Source of the DNA: Amoebophrya sp. A120
Lineage: Eukaryota; Sar; Dinophyceae; Syndiniales; Amoebophryaceae
Direction: 5' to 3'
Assembly: GCA_905178155.1 (NCBI GenBank)
Contig: CAJINV010000002.1
Coordinates: forward strand, 6,676,476-6,740,475
Length of the DNA: 64,000 bases
The notes under the pieces are model-generated. The model was not told the DNA's origin, did not search any database, and saw nothing but the letters and a program-made list of their open reading frames with translations. Position numbers and translations under genes: made by a program. Below, piece by piece: positions 23,008-33,800 of this stretch (within the stretch, counting starts at the first letter, position 1; each line of letters starts with the position of its first letter).

Positions 23008-26000
23008 ATGAGGAGGAACAAGCACCGCCGTGCTCGGGATAAGGAGATTTCTCGACGGAGAGAATCACCGGCTGAGGATGTGGTGGACCTTCCGGCAGCA
23101 AAAACCACTGGCACGAGTGCTGATTCTGCAGCTGCAGCGAATACAGAGATCAATCAGGCGACGGAGAAAAAAACCACACCACCAGAACACACGACAACGC
23201 GGCCGAAACAACGGGCGGACCAGCAGGTGCAGCCCCCACCCCCGTTGCTGCCTTCTTCGCACCGGACTGGACAAAATCCTCAGGCTCCTTTACCCTGGCA
23301 CCATCCGCAATCGGGCTTTTTCGCACGAACGGAGCCGTTGCTAGCGAGGGTCTTTGTGGACAAAATATGTACTAGTCAAGGTGGCCGTCAACTACAGCAA
23401 GTGAGCACAGGAACGCGAACTACAAAGAGGTCCGCATTAACAGCAACTTGCTACAATCGCAGTTGGTGTCTGTGCGAGTCAGAGGGGTACATTCCGCCGC
23501 CGACAGAGGAACAAAAACAGAATTTCGCTGCGTTGTTGGACATCAACAGAGCAAACGCATCGAATCCTGCCCAGCAACAAGATGTTGACATTGTCGATCC
23601 CGACCGGTACTACATGTTTCCGGAGCGAATCTGCGACGTTTCCTCGGGCCGGTTGTTCTTCTCCAAAGCCTACGAGCGCGAGACACTCATGTCGCAACTG
23701 AAATTGGTGGTCAGGAAGCACAGTTGGAACCCGGAAAACTTGGTTGCGTGTATCCAGAAAAGGCTCGAGTTGGTGTTCTGTGGTGGCAGAGAAATAAATT
23801 ACAACCCGATGTCTATGTCAGGGGCGGGTACTACGCAGCTGGAGGGAAAGATGTCGGCGAATGGTCAACAGGAAAATCAGATTCAAAAGATGAAGAAAAA
23901 GAAGCAGAAAACCACCACGAGAAGTGCATCGGGACGAGGTGACGGTGGTAGCGCTGGGACAATCAGAAATTTTCAACCCTCGACGTCCCATGCCTCATCA
24001 GAAATAGGTTCGGGATCGGCCTCGCCGCTCGATACTTGTAGAAAGAGCGACCACCTAGTTGTGCCGGAGGGGGAAACAAGCGACGAGGACATGTGCGAAC
24101 TACAGCGAGAATTGCGACGCGATCGGCCCATAGAGTTCTGGAGCCGAATTTTCAGCACATTCTCCTCCATCCGTACCTCTGAGGCTCGTCTGGGATCAGG
24201 GAGGTTTTCGATTTTGAGGCAGAGTTTGCTGGATCAGCCCCAGATTGTAGGGGTTTTATGTGCGTGGGTGACGGTGCAGAGGAAGGCGGAAGGGGCGAGC
24301 AGGGGAGCTATTTTTCCAGGTGAAGTTGCAAGAACTCATGCTAGCAGCGCGAGTTCTTGTGAAGCAAACTTCTCTGTACTAGCCGCGGAAGAAGCAGGAG
24401 CAGCCGGCGAGAGCAGCACAACTACTTCTCTTCAAGGCAATGAATTTTCACTTCAGTGGAGATTTCGTGACGCTGAGAGCACGAAAAACTCAAACAGCAC
24501 AAGAACCGAGGTCGAACCCAGCAGGCTCGCCAGCTTCATCGCGGACAAGCTGATCCGTTGCTGTGTCATGGCCGCGAAAGACGTGCGTGAGTGGCGGGAC
24601 GAACGGAAGGTAGATTACTGGGGTAGATATACGAATACGAATCCAGGTGCCTCACCAGACGCAACAGAGACTGGCTTTGCAGTGCCAACAGTTGCCAGAG
24701 CCTGGCTGCAGGAGCTTTGCCGGCAGAGCGTCCTGGAGGAAGATGCACTGATGAGGTTGTGTAGTACAGCAGGGACGTATTCTTCTTCTTCAACAACATT
24801 TCCAAAGGAGAGGAGCAACGACCAGCACATTTCACAATCACCAGGACGAGATTTTTCAAGTTGTGCGAGTTCCTTCCTACTCGTTCGGAGGCTTTCAGTG
24901 CACCTGAACGCCGATTTAGTCCCGACGAGAGCTGCTGCCACCTGCGAAGAAAGCGAATCAAGTCCAAGTACGCACAGCAACATGGAGGACAGCGACTCTG
25001 GTCGTGAAGGTCTCGATAATGAAATGACGCGGCACACCAGAGCTGGACGAGCTGCGAAAATGTATTACTATGCTCAAGACGAGCAGGAACAAGGTACAGA
25101 CGCATACGAGCAGATTCAAACCTCCTGCCAAATTTCCCAGTTTCAGTCTATTTTCGCTACGCCTGATGAACATCAGGATGTGGAGAGCCAGAGCGACGAT
25201 GAGAAAACGCCAAATGCTGCCCCAGAGTCCGACGATCAGCAAAACCTCTTTGCGCAAGCGGCCACGCTGATCGCCAAAGTAACTACGGGAACAACGTCGA
25301 CGAACAAGTCGTACTTAAAGTACGTTTTCGAGCACGCGAGGGAATTTTACAAGCGAAAGAAACCTCTTTTGCTTTTTCAAGCAACGTTCGAGGACAAGGA
25401 ACGTTCGAGGACAAGCAAAAGAAGTGGGAAGACCACCGAGATCGATGGGCATGGGGTGAAAAAGTCGGATAATAAAGGTCTTGGTCAGCAGCGGGAGCAA
25501 TCAGGAAATGCACTAGAGGAAGCCACCTCGACTTCTAAGAGTGGCAGCAGAAGGCGGGGCGGAAAAAAGAAAACCCAAACTCTCGAATTCAGCTCGGGAA
25601 ATAAAAACTGGCTTCGGTTCTCTGTCGAAGTGCTTATAAGTGAAAAAGTAGAAGGTTTTGGTGGAGCTACAAGTCCTGGCGCATCATCAGAGGACCTTCT
25701 GCACCGGTCACTGCAGCTCCTATTTGATCAGGTTTCACAGAGGTTCGAAGCAAAGCTGTTGGAGCACATTTCGCACGTCGTCCTTCGAAAAACGGCTTCG
25801 AGGCACTTTCACTACTGCAGCGCCGCTAGTAGTCGAGCAACAGGAACAGGAGCGGCTGTGTCTTCCACTTCCGCATACGCCACCAGGTCGGCTGTGAGAA
25901 ATGCCGGAAGTAATTTCAAAAACGCATGGAGCCTACTTACTAAGGATGGTGATCCCACTTGGAATTCGAATCACCACCGCGCAGAGGCGACAGCAATATT

Positions 26001-27159
26001 TGGGGTCGCAGATCCTTTCACGGGGAAGAAGCAAAAGACTGCTTCCAGCACGAAAGTGAGAATGAAGCGTGCAGAACCTTCAGGATCTTCGTGCGACGTC
26101 ACGGCAAGTAGACCTGGCACGACAGCTCTCGAGACGAGTTGTGAAGACGACCGCACGATCGGCGGAAAAGTTCTCAACTTTGCCGAGGACGTCCTGGCGG
26201 ATCCAACCTGCTTTCCCTACCCCAAGTTGCACAGTGTCGCAAACACCGAGTTGCTGATGGGGGATCGCAGTATACACGCAGCCCGCGGAATACGAATTTC
26301 CGACCTGAAAATTTGGGACCACGAAATGAGACCTGCCGGAGCCGCGCAGCCGGAGTCATCTGACGATTGTGGTGGAGGGTTTTCCAAATCTTCGTCCAGA
26401 ATGGAGCACAGTGATTTTGATGGTGGACGCTCTGACATAGTAAACTTGCGCGGCGGGGCCGCCGGGGGCGCAATTTCATGGCCACCAAGCACCACAAATA
26501 TGCCCACGCTACTGACCACAAAGACGTCCCTCGAGGAACATCAAAACCAAAAGGTGCAGCTGGAGCAGAAAACTAGCTCCGTGTGGTCATCTGGTGTCGC
26601 AACACAGTACAAAATGCGCAACACGCGGAACACCCGTAAACGGGCCGCCGAGGAGCAAGAGCAGGCACAGCAGGCCGCGACGGTGGAGGCGGAACGGATG
26701 AGAATCGAAGAACAACAAAAGTTGCTACAGCACGGCGTTGAAGAGGAGCTTGTGCTACATGCGGCTTGTCTGGTGCCACCGTTGATTGAGCAGATGCAAC
26801 ACATTGGCGACGTACTGAGACAGAAGAAGGAAAGTGCTTTCAGCGTGAAGATCTCGTCGTGCTCCACGGGCACAGGTGCTGCTGGGCAAAAGGAAGATCT
26901 TCAAGAAGATTCCTTTGTCGATCCCATCGGTGAGATATCGCTGCTCGCAGCTTCAGACTTCGACCAGGGAATGAGAACACCAACTAACGTTGCTGAGCAA
27001 ATTTCGAAGATTCTTCGGGACATTACCCTGGCGGATTTTGACAAGGCGGTCGAGAAATATGTGGAGTACTCGGACGAGAGGGAGATTTTGCGGCGGATTT
27101 TGGCCTGGGAGCTAGCAATGTACAAGGACGAGTACTACGGCGGAAAAGTCCGGATTTGA
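23008..27159 (+). CDS. Large unrecognised protein (1383 aa), single exon
   Basis: One uninterrupted frame starts at ATG 23008 and ends at TGA 27157-27159. I do not recognise a family. The basic N-terminus (MRRNKHRRARDKEISRRR) lacks a signal peptide. Segments that look folded are about 150-260 (SWCLCESEGYIPPPTEEQ onward), 365-440, 500-640, ~860-950 (NWLRFSVEVLISEKVEGF and a following helical stretch), ~1050-1100 and the last 120 residues. They are separated by Ser/Thr/Glu-rich linkers. A Glu/Gln-rich segment before the C-terminal part (EEQEQAQQAATVEAERMRIE) should form a coiled coil. A short duplication of ACGTTCGAGGACAAG-type sequence sits near 25385-25415. A soluble, perhaps scaffold-like protein is possible; no function is claimed. 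It is the longest intron-free gene here. Confidence 0.7.
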   Translation: MRRNKHRRARDKEISRRRESPAEDVVDLPAAKTTGTSADSAAAANTEINQATEKKTTPPEHTTTRPKQRADQQVQPPPPLLPSSHRTGQNPQAPLPWHHPQSGFFARTEPLLARVFVDKICTSQGGRQLQQVSTGTRTTKRSALTATCYNRSWCLCESEGYIPPPTEEQKQNFAALLDINRANASNPAQQQDVDIVDPDRYYMFPERICDVSSGRLFFSKAYERETLMSQLKLVVRKHSWNPENLVACIQKRLELVFCGGREINYNPMSMSGAGTTQLEGKMSANGQQENQIQKMKKKKQKTTTRSASGRGDGGSAGTIRNFQPSTSHASSEIGSGSASPLDTCRKSDHLVVPEGETSDEDMCELQRELRRDRPIEFWSRIFSTFSSIRTSEARLGSGRFSILRQSLLDQPQIVGVLCAWVTVQRKAEGASRGAIFPGEVARTHASSASSCEANFSVLAAEEAGAAGESSTTTSLQGNEFSLQWRFRDAESTKNSNSTRTEVEPSRLASFIADKLIRCCVMAAKDVREWRDERKVDYWGRYTNTNPGASPDATETGFAVPTVARAWLQELCRQSVLEEDALMRLCSTAGTYSSSSTTFPKERSNDQHISQSPGRDFSSCASSFLLVRRLSVHLNADLVPTRAAATCEESESSPSTHSNMEDSDSGREGLDNEMTRHTRAGRAAKMYYYAQDEQEQGTDAYEQIQTSCQISQFQSIFATPDEHQDVESQSDDEKTPNAAPESDDQQNLFAQAATLIAKVTTGTTSTNKSYLKYVFEHAREFYKRKKPLLLFQATFEDKERSRTSKRSGKTTEIDGHGVKKSDNKGLGQQREQSGNALEEATSTSKSGSRRRGGKKKTQTLEFSSGNKNWLRFSVEVLISEKVEGFGGATSPGASSEDLLHRSLQLLFDQVSQRFEAKLLEHISHVVLRKTASRHFHYCSAASSRATGTGAAVSSTSAYATRSAVRNAGSNFKNAWSLLTKDGDPTWNSNHHRAEATAIFGVADPFTGKKQKTASSTKVRMKRAEPSGSSCDVTASRPGTTALETSCEDDRTIGGKVLNFAEDVLADPTCFPYPKLHSVANTELLMGDRSIHAARGIRISDLKIWDHEMRPAGAAQPESSDDCGGGFSKSSSRMEHSDFDGGRSDIVNLRGGAAGGAISWPPSTTNMPTLLTTKTSLEEHQNQKVQLEQKTSSVWSSGVATQYKMRNTRNTRKRAAEEQEQAQQAATVEAERMRIEEQQKLLQHGVEEELVLHAACLVPPLIEQMQHIGDVLRQKKESAFSVKISSCSTGTGAAGQKEDLQEDSFVDPIGEISLLAASDFDQGMRTPTNVAEQISKILRDITLADFDKAVEKYVEYSDEREILRRILAWELAMYKDEYYGGKVRI

Positions 27160-27880
27160 GAAATTCGCTGCTTCTTGATGCGCAAGAGAAAAGCAAAACA
27201 TTAACCTGGTATAAAGCGGCCTCTTCGAGCGGCCGCGGTGGCACTTGTGCTCAGTCGTGTTCTTGATAGTTATGGATCCCAAAATCCAGCGTACATCGGT
27301 ACTCGCGCATTCGGTTTCAGTCTGGCTGCATGGACGTCGCACGATGTTGTGCAGCCAGTGGAGGCAGCACGCAAAGAAGCCGATTTATCAAGATCCAAAC
27401 TGCATGTCTATCTGATTTTGGCAAGGAGTCCCTCCTCGCACGAATGTGACTCGAGTACAGATCTTCATCGCCTGGAACGCTGTCGGTAATGATGATACTT
27501 CTCGGTTTATTGTGCAATCGTGACCATATTAATGTGGCCAACATCAAGCTCTTTCTCGGTCCGCGATCCTGGCTTTTTTTTCGCATACCAACTGGGAGTG
27601 TGGAGAATCTAGAATATTTATATTGGCTTGCCAGCTACCCCTGTCGCAGCCCGCCATAGTTACTACCCATTCATGCACAGTAATATGTTTTGGTTCCTAC
27701 AGCTACAACTGGAGAACGGACGAGGAAGTGCTTCGCTTAGATACCGTAATTATTTGATTTCTGCCCGTTATTCGTTGAAAAATTGAGTTTGTATTCGTTT
27801 GCGTTCTCGCACCTCCACAAAGTGAAATACACCTACATACCCGAGATAGAAGATTTTTCCGAAGAACAAAAAACTATCCT
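27160..27880. other. Intergenic region, no gene seen
   Basis: About 0.7 kb between same-strand genes, with short frames only. No repeat, RNA gene or introner was found. Confidence 0.5.
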
Positions 27881-28729
27881 ATGACAAGATCTAGTCGCGG
27901 CCCGTCGTGGGACACCATGTCTGCTGTAAACCGTGCTCTTGCCCTCGCGAAGAGGTCAGCAGCCGGGGAAATGAAAAGGACAACTACAAGCGCCGGAACT
28001 ACTATGAAAAGCAGCTCGCTCAACAATATTCTAATGGCGAACGCGCCAAAACAGCATGATAGCACGAGAGGAACAAGGAGAAGCATGAACGTCGGCGACG
28101 ATGATCCACCGCCCGAGTATGTTTGGTACTTCGGGTTCGGGTCTAATGTGAACCCGGGCAAGATGACGACCAGCCGGGGGCTAACGCCTGCGGAGCCCTC
28201 GCCTTTGCGGGGGTCGCTGAAGAATTTCTGCTTGGTGTTTCTCCACGCGGGCTACGCGACCGTGGTATCGAAAGACGTGTTTTTCGGCCGCGACTTTGCG
28301 AGTTTTAGGGAGCACGCGTCCAAGGACACGCCGGCGGAGGTGCACGGGGTCTTGTGGAAGTTGAAGCTGGAGGACTTTTTGGAGCTGGTGCAGCAAGAAT
28401 ACTACTACGATACCCATGAAGTCGTGGTGGATTTGTACGACGAGGATACTTTTTCCGCAAACGGGAAAAATGGTGTTGGCACACCAGGCACGACTACACA
28501 GGAAGCGCCAGAAAATATTACGACGTCTGGCGCGTCATCTGAACAGAGTCACAACTCATCGAAAAAGATCACTGCCTTGACCTTTGTGACGACCCAAAGC
28601 TTCAACCTAGATCCGCCTGGCTCCGGACCAAGCTCGCGCTACATCGAGCTTATCCGTAGCGGCGCAAAGCAAATTGGGCTAAGGGAAGATTACTGTGCCT
28701 GGTTGGATAGTGTGAAGGTGGGAAGATGA
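27881..28729 (+). CDS. Gamma-glutamylcyclotransferase-like (GGCT/AIG2-fold) protein
   Basis: A single frame of 282 aa starts at ATG 27881. After a variable N-terminal ~78 residues comes the GGCT-fold signature YFGFGSNVNPGKM (~83-95), whose FGSN loop binds the substrate in the family. It is followed by the strand GSLKNFCLVF, then VHGVLWKLKLEDFLELVQQE. The Glu of QQE (E173) aligns with the catalytic glutamate of gamma-glutamylcyclotransferases. A late SSRYIELIRSGAKQIGLREDYCAWL segment matches the C-terminal helical part. These enzymes release 5-oxoproline from gamma-glutamyl peptides or amines, often in glutathione turnover; the exact substrate cannot be read from sequence. A 40-residue Thr/Ser-rich insertion splits the domain. 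The last codons (KVGR) may be intron read-through, because GTGGGAAG after SVK could be a donor. Confidence 0.8.
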   Translation: MTRSSRGPSWDTMSAVNRALALAKRSAAGEMKRTTTSAGTTMKSSSLNNILMANAPKQHDSTRGTRRSMNVGDDDPPPEYVWYFGFGSNVNPGKMTTSRGLTPAEPSPLRGSLKNFCLVFLHAGYATVVSKDVFFGRDFASFREHASKDTPAEVHGVLWKLKLEDFLELVQQEYYYDTHEVVVDLYDEDTFSANGKNGVGTPGTTTQEAPENITTSGASSEQSHNSSKKITALTFVTTQSFNLDPPGSGPSSRYIELIRSGAKQIGLREDYCAWLDSVKVGR

Positions 28730-30894
28730 TGAATCTTCAGGGTAGGTTACAATGAAAGTGGAGGATGGTCTGTACTCATTGTATTGCTACTCGAGTCAAA
28801 GTCAAAATCTATAAATGCTCGCTGTGAATGAAGCTTATACGAAACTGAAGACAGGAACTGGGAGAAACCGGAGGAACGTCTGTTGACAAATTGGAAGAAG
28901 CTAAGTTGTAAACTACGAGAATGATAAGCCAGAAAGTGAAGGCTTGCAGTTCGGCTCCAAGGGGACAAACGCGTGTTTGTCTTCCGCATGTCGTGCAAAA
29001 GTGTTCCACTTGTCGCAAAGGCTCTCGAAGCAGGACCGACGCAACCCCTGTGATTATTCACCGGGCCTCCAGGGTCTAGATCCACGCGGGTTTTTCTTTT
29101 TCATCAATCCGCAGCCTGCTGCGCCGCATTGGGCCCGCAGTTTTGGAGAGTAGAGGCTCTCCGGACAAAAACGAGGCCGGCGCTACATCCTGCCGCGTCG
29201 GTCCAGCAAGGTAAAGACTCGCCACGGCCAGCCGTTCGGCACATCGGGCCGGCGCGGGTTGCGCGCGTTCGAGGATTGTGAGGCGGCGGGCGCGCGCTGC
29301 TGATGATCGGCAGGGAGGGGGCCGCGCAGTAGCGGCGGCGTTGCGCGCGGCGATCTCTCTCGCGCACCCCGGGGAAGGATTGGGCGCGCCGTGGATACCT
29401 CCGATACCCGACAGAAGAAGAAACGAAAAGAGGAAACGCCTGCGCTCAGGAAACGGCGACGCTCTGCCCCCGCTGCGCTGCATAGCAGGGCTCCGAAAAG
29501 GCCCAGGCCAAGGAGCGGGCCCAGGATGGGTTTAGCCATGAAAAGGCTGTGCACCGGCCAAAACCCCTTGGGCAAAATGTTAGAAGTATTGCGCCACCCC
29601 CGGAGCCGCGGCGCCGGCTTTTTCTTTCATCGATTGCGGGCGCGCGCCCGCCGCTTGGGCCCCGGAATATTTCGCCCGCGCCTTGGTTTCGCCGTTTGGC
29701 CGCCTCTTTCTACATCGCGCCGACCAAGGGCGCGACCAAGAACGCGCAGCGCCCGGCGCCAAAGGCCGCCGAGCCGGCGGGGCATCTGCAGGAAGGACTG
29801 GCATGGGCACAGGAGGGCGGCGCCCTGACATTGGGTGTTGCCTGGCGAGAGGATGCGCCGGATCCCGAACAAGCAGGGAAATGGTGCCGCAGATTCAGGC
29901 GCGAAGCAGCAAGGCGGGGCGGCCGGCAGGCGGCGACGATCCATCGATGCAGAGGCGGACCATCCGCGCCAGTTCGCGAAAATCGTTCGCGGGGCGCCCT
30001 CTGGGGCTTCATCACAGCGGCGGGACGAGGGCGGGGGGTGGGCCCTGGTTTCCCTGTTTCTCGCGTTTGCCGGGGGGCGGGGCAGTCAGTGAGTGGGGCG
30101 TGCCGGCGGGGGCTCCTCCGCCCGACCGGCCGGGGGGCCCCGGCCGTTCGCTGCGGGCCTTTTCGCGCAGGGTTTCTCTGCGGGGGCTGCCCGTGTTTGA
30201 TATTTTTGTGGGTTGTCTGGCCCTGGTGCGTGCGCGCCGGCCCCTGGTGACAGGCCTCGTCCCGTGGTGGCCGGCGTGCATCGGCCTCGCTCCTGCGCGC
30301 TTGGGCGCTGCCAGTGATTTCCCCGCTCTCTAGAGGCCCCCTTTCGTGCGCAGATAGTTTGAGAGGTTGATAGCTCAGTCAAATGCTCCAGCCATCGCAG
30401 GCGCCGGCACTGGCGGGAGAACAAAATTGGTTTCCCCCCCGGGGGTCTGTGCCTGCTGTGTGTGCATGGATTCATTAGCAAGGGGATTCGCGCTCTATGT
30501 GTTCATGCCGGTCAGCGATGATGTGATAGATGTGATCTCCTGTGCTATGTGAGTGTCGGTATATTCGATTCTCATTTTCTTGTGCGGTCGGAATGATGTG
30601 TCATTAGCTGAAGCAAGTAGCTTGCTAGTTTAAACTTTGTGCGTGGTGTGTGGTGCGGTTTTTTTCAAGAAAGTAGAAAAGCACCGTGCATACTACTAAG
30701 TTCGCAGTCTCAACATCAAGAAATCTACCGCGGTCTAGGACTGCACTCGCCGGTTCCGTGCTCCGCGCAATAATCGATCCCGTAAAATAGATTCGCGGGC
30801 AAACCACTTATGTGGGCGCACGCGTCGCTTTTGGTATTGCAGCTTTGATCTGCAACGGGGTAGAGCAAACAAATTTCATGCAAATCTACCAAAA
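28730..30894. other. Intergenic region containing a GC-rich island (29100-30350)
   Basis: The first ~350 bases and the last ~540 are ordinary AT-richer intergenic sequence. Between about 29100 and 30350 the composition turns strongly GC-rich, with long overlapping frames on both strands that encode Arg/Gly/Pro/Ala-rich sequence without recognisable motifs. I found no rRNA or tRNA signature. The abrupt boundaries resemble the GC-rich block at 16330-17190, suggesting a related kind of inserted DNA. Confidence 0.55.
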
Positions 30895-33800
30895 ATGGGT
30901 TTCCATTTTCTGCCTGCCTACCTCGCCGAAGCCGCTCAGCTGTTTCTGGCAGCGGAGCTACTCTTTGCCCCTTGCTTGTTCACCTTCGTAACAGCAACAG
31001 CAAGCCCACCTACCACCCGCTACGTCTGTTTCCCGGGCGAGGAGTGGATGGAGAAGCAGTGCTGTAATCAGAACCTCTACGGCCCGAAGGGTTTGTCCCA
31101 CCTCTGCTTTCAACACGGCGGATTTTCTTTTGACATGTGCTGCACCGGAAGAACACCAGACGGAAAAGCACCCGCTATCGGCGACGACGAGGAGGTTATG
31201 TACGTTGAGACGGACGAGCTGGAAAAGCGGTTTCCGGACGGCTGCAGCAGTCACCTGAGCTGGATCCCCATGATTTACGCTGTCTTGCTCTTGACCTCCG
31301 TGACCTACAACCAGGTCGGGGAGGTGGTGCGAAACGAAGATCGGGAGCATTTCTTGTCCTCCGCATCTACGTCAAAGCCAGGTGTAGATGCGGCGCAAAG
31401 CAAGAGTTTGAATGGCGAGGCTGGGACTACTTCCGCAGAAGGTGCCGAAGAGCAAGGCCGCATAGAGGACCCCAACAGCCATCAAACGGTCGAGATGACC
31501 ATCCCGCTTTCTTTATCCCGACCTGGCGGTGCGGTTGCAGAGGGAAATATTAAAGATGAGCCAAAAGCCTCCACCGAAAATCTGTCTGAGATTCAGTCGA
31601 CGACTACCATCTCCCGTGCGTCGAATATTGAGTACTTAGTCCTGCAGCGCGTGGGGTTTTCCATGTCCCATTTCTACCGGGGCGCGATTCAGTTCTTCAA
31701 GCACGGAAAGCTTGACCTCGGAATGATCAGCATGCTAAACGACATCTTGCGGAACTTCGCCTACGCCTTCTCCAAATGTCCCATGGTCACGTCGCTCGCG
31801 GTCTTGTTGAAGGCGCATCAGTATCCTGTGCAAAAGTATCGTAGTAGGTACTAATTGCATTTATGCATTACAAATCTCTTTCTCAAGGCAAATCAGCATT
31901 ACAAATTCAATTTGTAATTCTGGGACAATTTGTAATGCAATTTATACTAGTACGATGGTTTTGCATTGCATAATCAGCTCTCGAGCCAGGACGTGTCCGC
32001 GGCGCTCGACATGTACAGTTCCATCGTGACGTTGGTCACCGAGGCAGAGAAAGCACAGAAAATCCCAAACACGAGCAGCTGGGGGTGGGGCATCCTGGTC
32101 TCTCGCTTCAACCCGGTAAACACACGGGTTTTTCAGAACAGAACCAGAATGGAAACCGCAGGTTCATCTGCGATCGAATGGAACGCAGTAAATGCACTCC
32201 GCGGCCGCCCCGACGTAGTAGTTGCAGAAGCGCCCCCTCCAAGTGGAACTTCCTGGATCGACGCGCTGCTGAAGATGCAACTGGAGTTGGGCGGGAATGA
32301 ACGAGCTGACACGACCCGTCGCGGGGAGGAGCGGGAAAGAAGTTACCAAGGACAAGGAGATCGCGAAAGTGGTCACACTTTCAACTTCCTGGCCTATTCC
32401 CCGGGCTTTGGCTTCGCGGAATCGACAGACCTGAAACGATTGGAAAAGCTGAAAATCGAGAAAAATCAGGGGAAAAATACGAAGAAGCAGCTTCAAGAAC
32501 CGAACAAAGTTCGGTCAGCTTCAAGAACCGAACAAAGTTCGGTCACTCTTTCTAATCCAATTTCTTCCTTCACTGGCTACCGTACTTCGACAGCGGACTT
32601 TTCCAAGGCAATCGTTTCCCTCCCAGACGGTCGGTTTTCGCAGCTTACGCATGTCCCCACCGTGGACATCGTGATGCCGTACTGCTGCGAGGGATTTTTG
32701 GATTTGAACTTCGCGGTCGGCGATAAAAACTTCAGGGTGATTCTCTACGACATCTGCGGCTGCGACGCGTCCAAGTTGCAGGAATTGGACGGAATAAAGG
32801 GGAACTTTCTCGTCGTGGTGCAGAACGATCATGCTGGAAGTGAAGGCGTGTTTGCGGCAGACAGCGCGGGCGGGTCGTTTGAAAAAGAAGCTGTACATGA
32901 ACCGGAAGCTGTAGCTAGGTCGAGGACCACTGCTGCGCTGGGTGAAAATGAAAATGAGCAAACTGAGAGCAGCAGCGGCGAGTCGCCACCAGCTACCTCT
33001 ACGTCTCGACGTGCTGGACTTAGCAAGCTGTACTTCGACAACTCGCTGACCGAAGCAGTTCCCTCGGGCGAGATTGTTGCCTACTTCTACCACCTGTGGA
33101 AGTACTACGACAGGATGTCGGACGTCACGCTCTTTCTCCACCCGGACTACCAGGAACACATACGGGAGCAGCTGCTCGAGCGGGTACTCTACAGCCTCAA
33201 GGGCAACAACACCTGGGATTTCTCCCTGGGCTTCATGTACCTCGGGTGGCGGCACGAAAGTCCCGTGATAGACGGAAAGGTCGGGCCGCACTGGAGCAGG
33301 CACTGTCCGCATTACGTAGCGGGTGGATCTGGATCATCAGGAACAGGAAGAGCAAGAGCACCAACTACTACAAAAAACAAGCCGGTTGCCGAAGTTCTTG
33401 TCGACGATCCCAGACCTCCTGGCACGCCTTTGTATCCGTGTCGCTTCGACGAGTGGGCGTTTTCGAACGTGGTCAGAAGGCACCGGCACGACGTGGTGGG
33501 CGATTACAACCCCGAGCTGCTTCGGCGGATCTGGCGGATTCTCTTCCAGGAAGAGTTCCACACCGTGTACGACGATTTCGGGGGGTACGATTTCAACCAG
33601 TTTCTGGTCTCCCGCGACCGCGTCCGCTCCACGAACCAGAGAAGCTACTACCGGCACGTGGCCTACCAACTCCAGGACCTGGCGCAGTACCGGGAGTTAT
33701 TCGGAGGAGGTCCTCGAAGAACTTCTACTAGTAGCAGAAGTAGCCCGACGCGAAATGAAATCCTGAAAAACGTAATGTCGAGGAGCCGCGGCCACAACAG

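Noticed and set aside
29549-30250. 233-codon + strand frame in the GC-rich island
   Set aside because: Long frames are expected on both strands at this GC content; composition is Arg/Gly/Pro-biased and no motif is visible.
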